A DNA stretch of 5,487 nucleotides from a bacterium (GTDB lineage Bacteria; Patescibacteriota; Minisyncoccia; Minisyncoccales; JAGGSE01): the NCBI GenBank assembly GCA_021159225.1, contig JAGGSE010000126.1, positions 1 to 5,487 on the forward strand, read 5' to 3'. Every line of letters begins with the position of its first letter. Within the stretch, counting starts at the first letter, position 1. The notes beneath the pieces were generated by a model that was not told the DNA's origin, searched no databases, and was given only the letters and a program-made list of their open reading frames with translations. Both the position numbers and the translations under genes were made by a program. Positions 4,360 to 5,487 of this stretch are shown in pieces.

Positions 4360-5289
4360 TTAACCAGAAAGGATTTTAAATTTTATATCCTTTTTTTGAC
4401 GGCTCTTTGTTGAATAGTATTTGGTCAAAAACCTTGCTTTCTCTAAAATCCTTGAAGGGACCTTCCTTTTAGAGTAAGAACGGACAAGGGTAAGAGGTCC
4501 CGGGTAGTTTTCCATTTCAATCAGAACATCAGCCCTTTTTGCCAATTTTCTAATTTTTTTATTCTCTTCTTCGTTTCTCCCGACAATGATTTTTACCTTG
4601 TCTTGCCAAAAATGCCGCCCCAATTTTAATAGTTCAATATCATTGCCCTGACACCGGGGATATTTTTCAAATAAATCTTTTAATTTTTTGGAGAATTCTA
4701 AATCAGTGAGAAGACAACCGCCAGCAGGGCTTGGATAAGATTTAATCTTAAATTTTTTCGCCAGTTTTAATTGCCTTTTTCGGGAGCGTCCGGAGATATC
4801 TAAGAGTTTTTTTCTTTCTATTAGACCTTTTTTTTCTGGGATTGTTGGCTCTAACAATTTTGCTGACAAGGGCCTTAAAAGATAACCCTTTAGACCTGAT
4901 TTTTTTTCAATTAATTTCAGGGACTTCAGGTTTTGGCTCATTGGCCTTTCTCCCAAGACCTCACCGGTTGCCACAAGGTCAAATTTTTCTTTTAACATTA
5001 TATTTTTTGCCTTCTTCAGCATTAGGATATGACAATCAATACAGGGATTCATTCCCTTGCCATAGCCATATTTCGGTTTTTTTACCAGATTTAGGTGCTC
5101 TTTTGAAAGGTCAATTATTTTTATTGGGATGTTTAATTCCTTGGCTGCTTTTTTGGCTAATTTTTCATTGAAAAAATAACTTTTAAAGCCCAATCCCTTA
5201 ATTTTTACTCCTTGGGCTTCTAAAATTTTTACTGCCAAAATAGAATCCAATCCTCCTGACAACAAGACCAAGGCTTTAGTTTTTTTCAT
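4360..5289 (-). CDS. PP-loop ATP pyrophosphatase, MnmA/ThiI-like, with NFACT-R-like C-terminal domain
   Basis: A 309-residue protein, probably an ATP-dependent tRNA thiolase-like enzyme of the cytoplasm. The N-terminal PP-loop SGGLDS (residues 11-16) adenylates the target base. NPCIDC (Cys83 and Cys86) and GGC (Cys192, in PAGGCLLTD) correspond in position and context to the catalytic Cys pair of MnmA (NPC... and G.C...). GRSRKRQ near 167-173 and RPLSAKLLEPT near 139-149 are typical of this subfamily. The last ~100 residues (LLKLGRHF, KIIVGRNEEEN, PGPLTLV) resemble the NFACT-R/DUF814 RNA-binding domain. The THUMP domain of ThiI is absent. The start at 5289 (MKKTKALVLLSGG) is chosen because the PP-loop follows at the usual distance. 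An upstream TTG at 5325 would add 12 residues but overlaps the -35 box. The gene lies upstream of the PurM-like gene on the same strand. Its exact tRNA target is unknown. Confidence 0.82.
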   Translation of the reverse strand: MKKTKALVLLSGGLDSILAVKILEAQGVKIKGLGFKSYFFNEKLAKKAAKELNIPIKIIDLSKEHLNLVKKPKYGYGKGMNPCIDCHILMLKKAKNIMLKEKFDLVATGEVLGERPMSQNLKSLKLIEKKSGLKGYLLRPLSAKLLEPTIPEKKGLIERKKLLDISGRSRKRQLKLAKKFKIKSYPSPAGGCLLTDLEFSKKLKDLFEKYPRCQGNDIELLKLGRHFWQDKVKIIVGRNEEENKKIRKLAKRADVLIEMENYPGPLTLVRSYSKRKVPSRILEKARFLTKYYSTKSRQKKDIKFKILSG

Positions 5290-5296
5290 AGTTTTA

Positions 5297-5325
5297 ATTC
5301 TTAAACTATTTTTTTCTTTTGTCAA
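5297..5325 (-). promoter_or_regulatory. probable promoter of the PP-loop gene
   Basis: On the - strand a perfect TTGACA (5325-5320) is followed after 17 bases by AAGAAT (5302-5297; 4 of 6 match to TATAAT). Transcription would begin about 7 bases further on, next to the ATG at 5289. No ribosome binding site is seen before that ATG, which is consistent with a leaderless or nearly leaderless mRNA. Confidence 0.5.
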
Positions 5326-5445
5326 CTTTTTCTACCCATCTTACAGTTTTCCGGATTCTGGAGCATCCCTTGATTTTCTCTCTCCAAAGGGGTAAGATAT
5401 TAGAACTGAATAAAAATCTGAAATCCGAATTTCGAAACAATGACC
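5326..5445. other. intergenic stretch with no recognisable gene
   Basis: No convincing reading frame or RNA gene is seen. The part around 5415-5440 is AT-rich with short palindromes (GAAAT-CCGA-ATTTC; TTTCGAAA at 5430-5437), in the style of intergenic repeats. Whether these recur elsewhere in the genome cannot be judged here. Confidence 0.4.
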
Positions 5446-5473
5446 AACCCTGAACCACGTAGGGTTCAGGGTT
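5446..5473. repeat. perfect 11-bp inverted repeat (hairpin)
   Basis: AACCCTGAACC (5446-5456) and GGTTCAGGGTT (5463-5473) are exact complements around the 6-base loop ACGTAG. No T tract follows on either strand, so it is not a clear rho-independent terminator. It could be a terminator of the next gene beyond the window, an operator, or the edge of a repeat element. Similar CCCT-containing sequence (GCCCTATACCCTG) follows to the window end. Confidence 0.75.
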
Positions 5474-5487
5474 GCCCTATACCCTGT

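Noticed and set aside
5287..5325. TTG start at 5325 for the PP-loop gene
   Set aside because: The TTG is part of the TTGACA -35 box, and the extra residues lie outside the conserved start of the PP-loop domain.

Overview
The window looks like a piece of a Patescibacteria (Candidate Phyla Radiation) genome. This is an inference from gene content: a gyrA carrying an intein, a small two-helix pilin-like membrane protein of a type common in that group, tRNA genes without an encoded CCA end, and tight gene packing. All four complete or partial genes end in TAA or TAG, and no reading frame depends on recoding of TGA. The exact lineage cannot be told from this sequence.

Layout on the + strand: positions 2-2182 are the 3' part of gyrA. 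The window opens inside an intein, whose last 26 residues run straight into the catalytic-tyrosine region of DNA gyrase subunit A. A short intergenic region with a possible promoter leads to a secreted/membrane pilin-like gene (2274-2723), which ends in a clear hairpin terminator (2753-2786). Next comes the most striking part, a tRNA-Leu locus at 2823-3095. Three leucine tRNAs are nested inside one another like brackets. An intact tRNA-Leu(UAG) sits inside the anticodon loop of a second tRNA-Leu (CAA at its junction), and that sits inside the anticodon loop of a third (UAA at its junction). At each interruption the two half-tRNAs are joined by the same 13-bp complementary sequence.

Layout on the - strand: two genes read leftwards. 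The first, promoter-proximal one (4360-5289) encodes a PP-loop ATP pyrophosphatase of the MnmA/ThiI type with a C-terminal NFACT-R/DUF814-like domain, so it is probably a tRNA-thiolation-like enzyme. The second (3098-4177) encodes a PurM/HypE/SelD-fold (AIR synthase-related) ATP-dependent enzyme. About 180 bp separate them. That gap holds a 12-bp perfect inverted repeat enclosing two interleaved 7-bp helices (a pseudoknot arrangement), and the repeat overlaps the likely start codon of the downstream gene. The PurM-like gene ends two bases after the last tRNA nucleotide, so the tRNA locus and this gene converge with almost no gap.

The right end (5326-5487) has no recognisable gene. It contains the probable promoter of the PP-loop gene and a perfect 11-bp hairpin near the edge.
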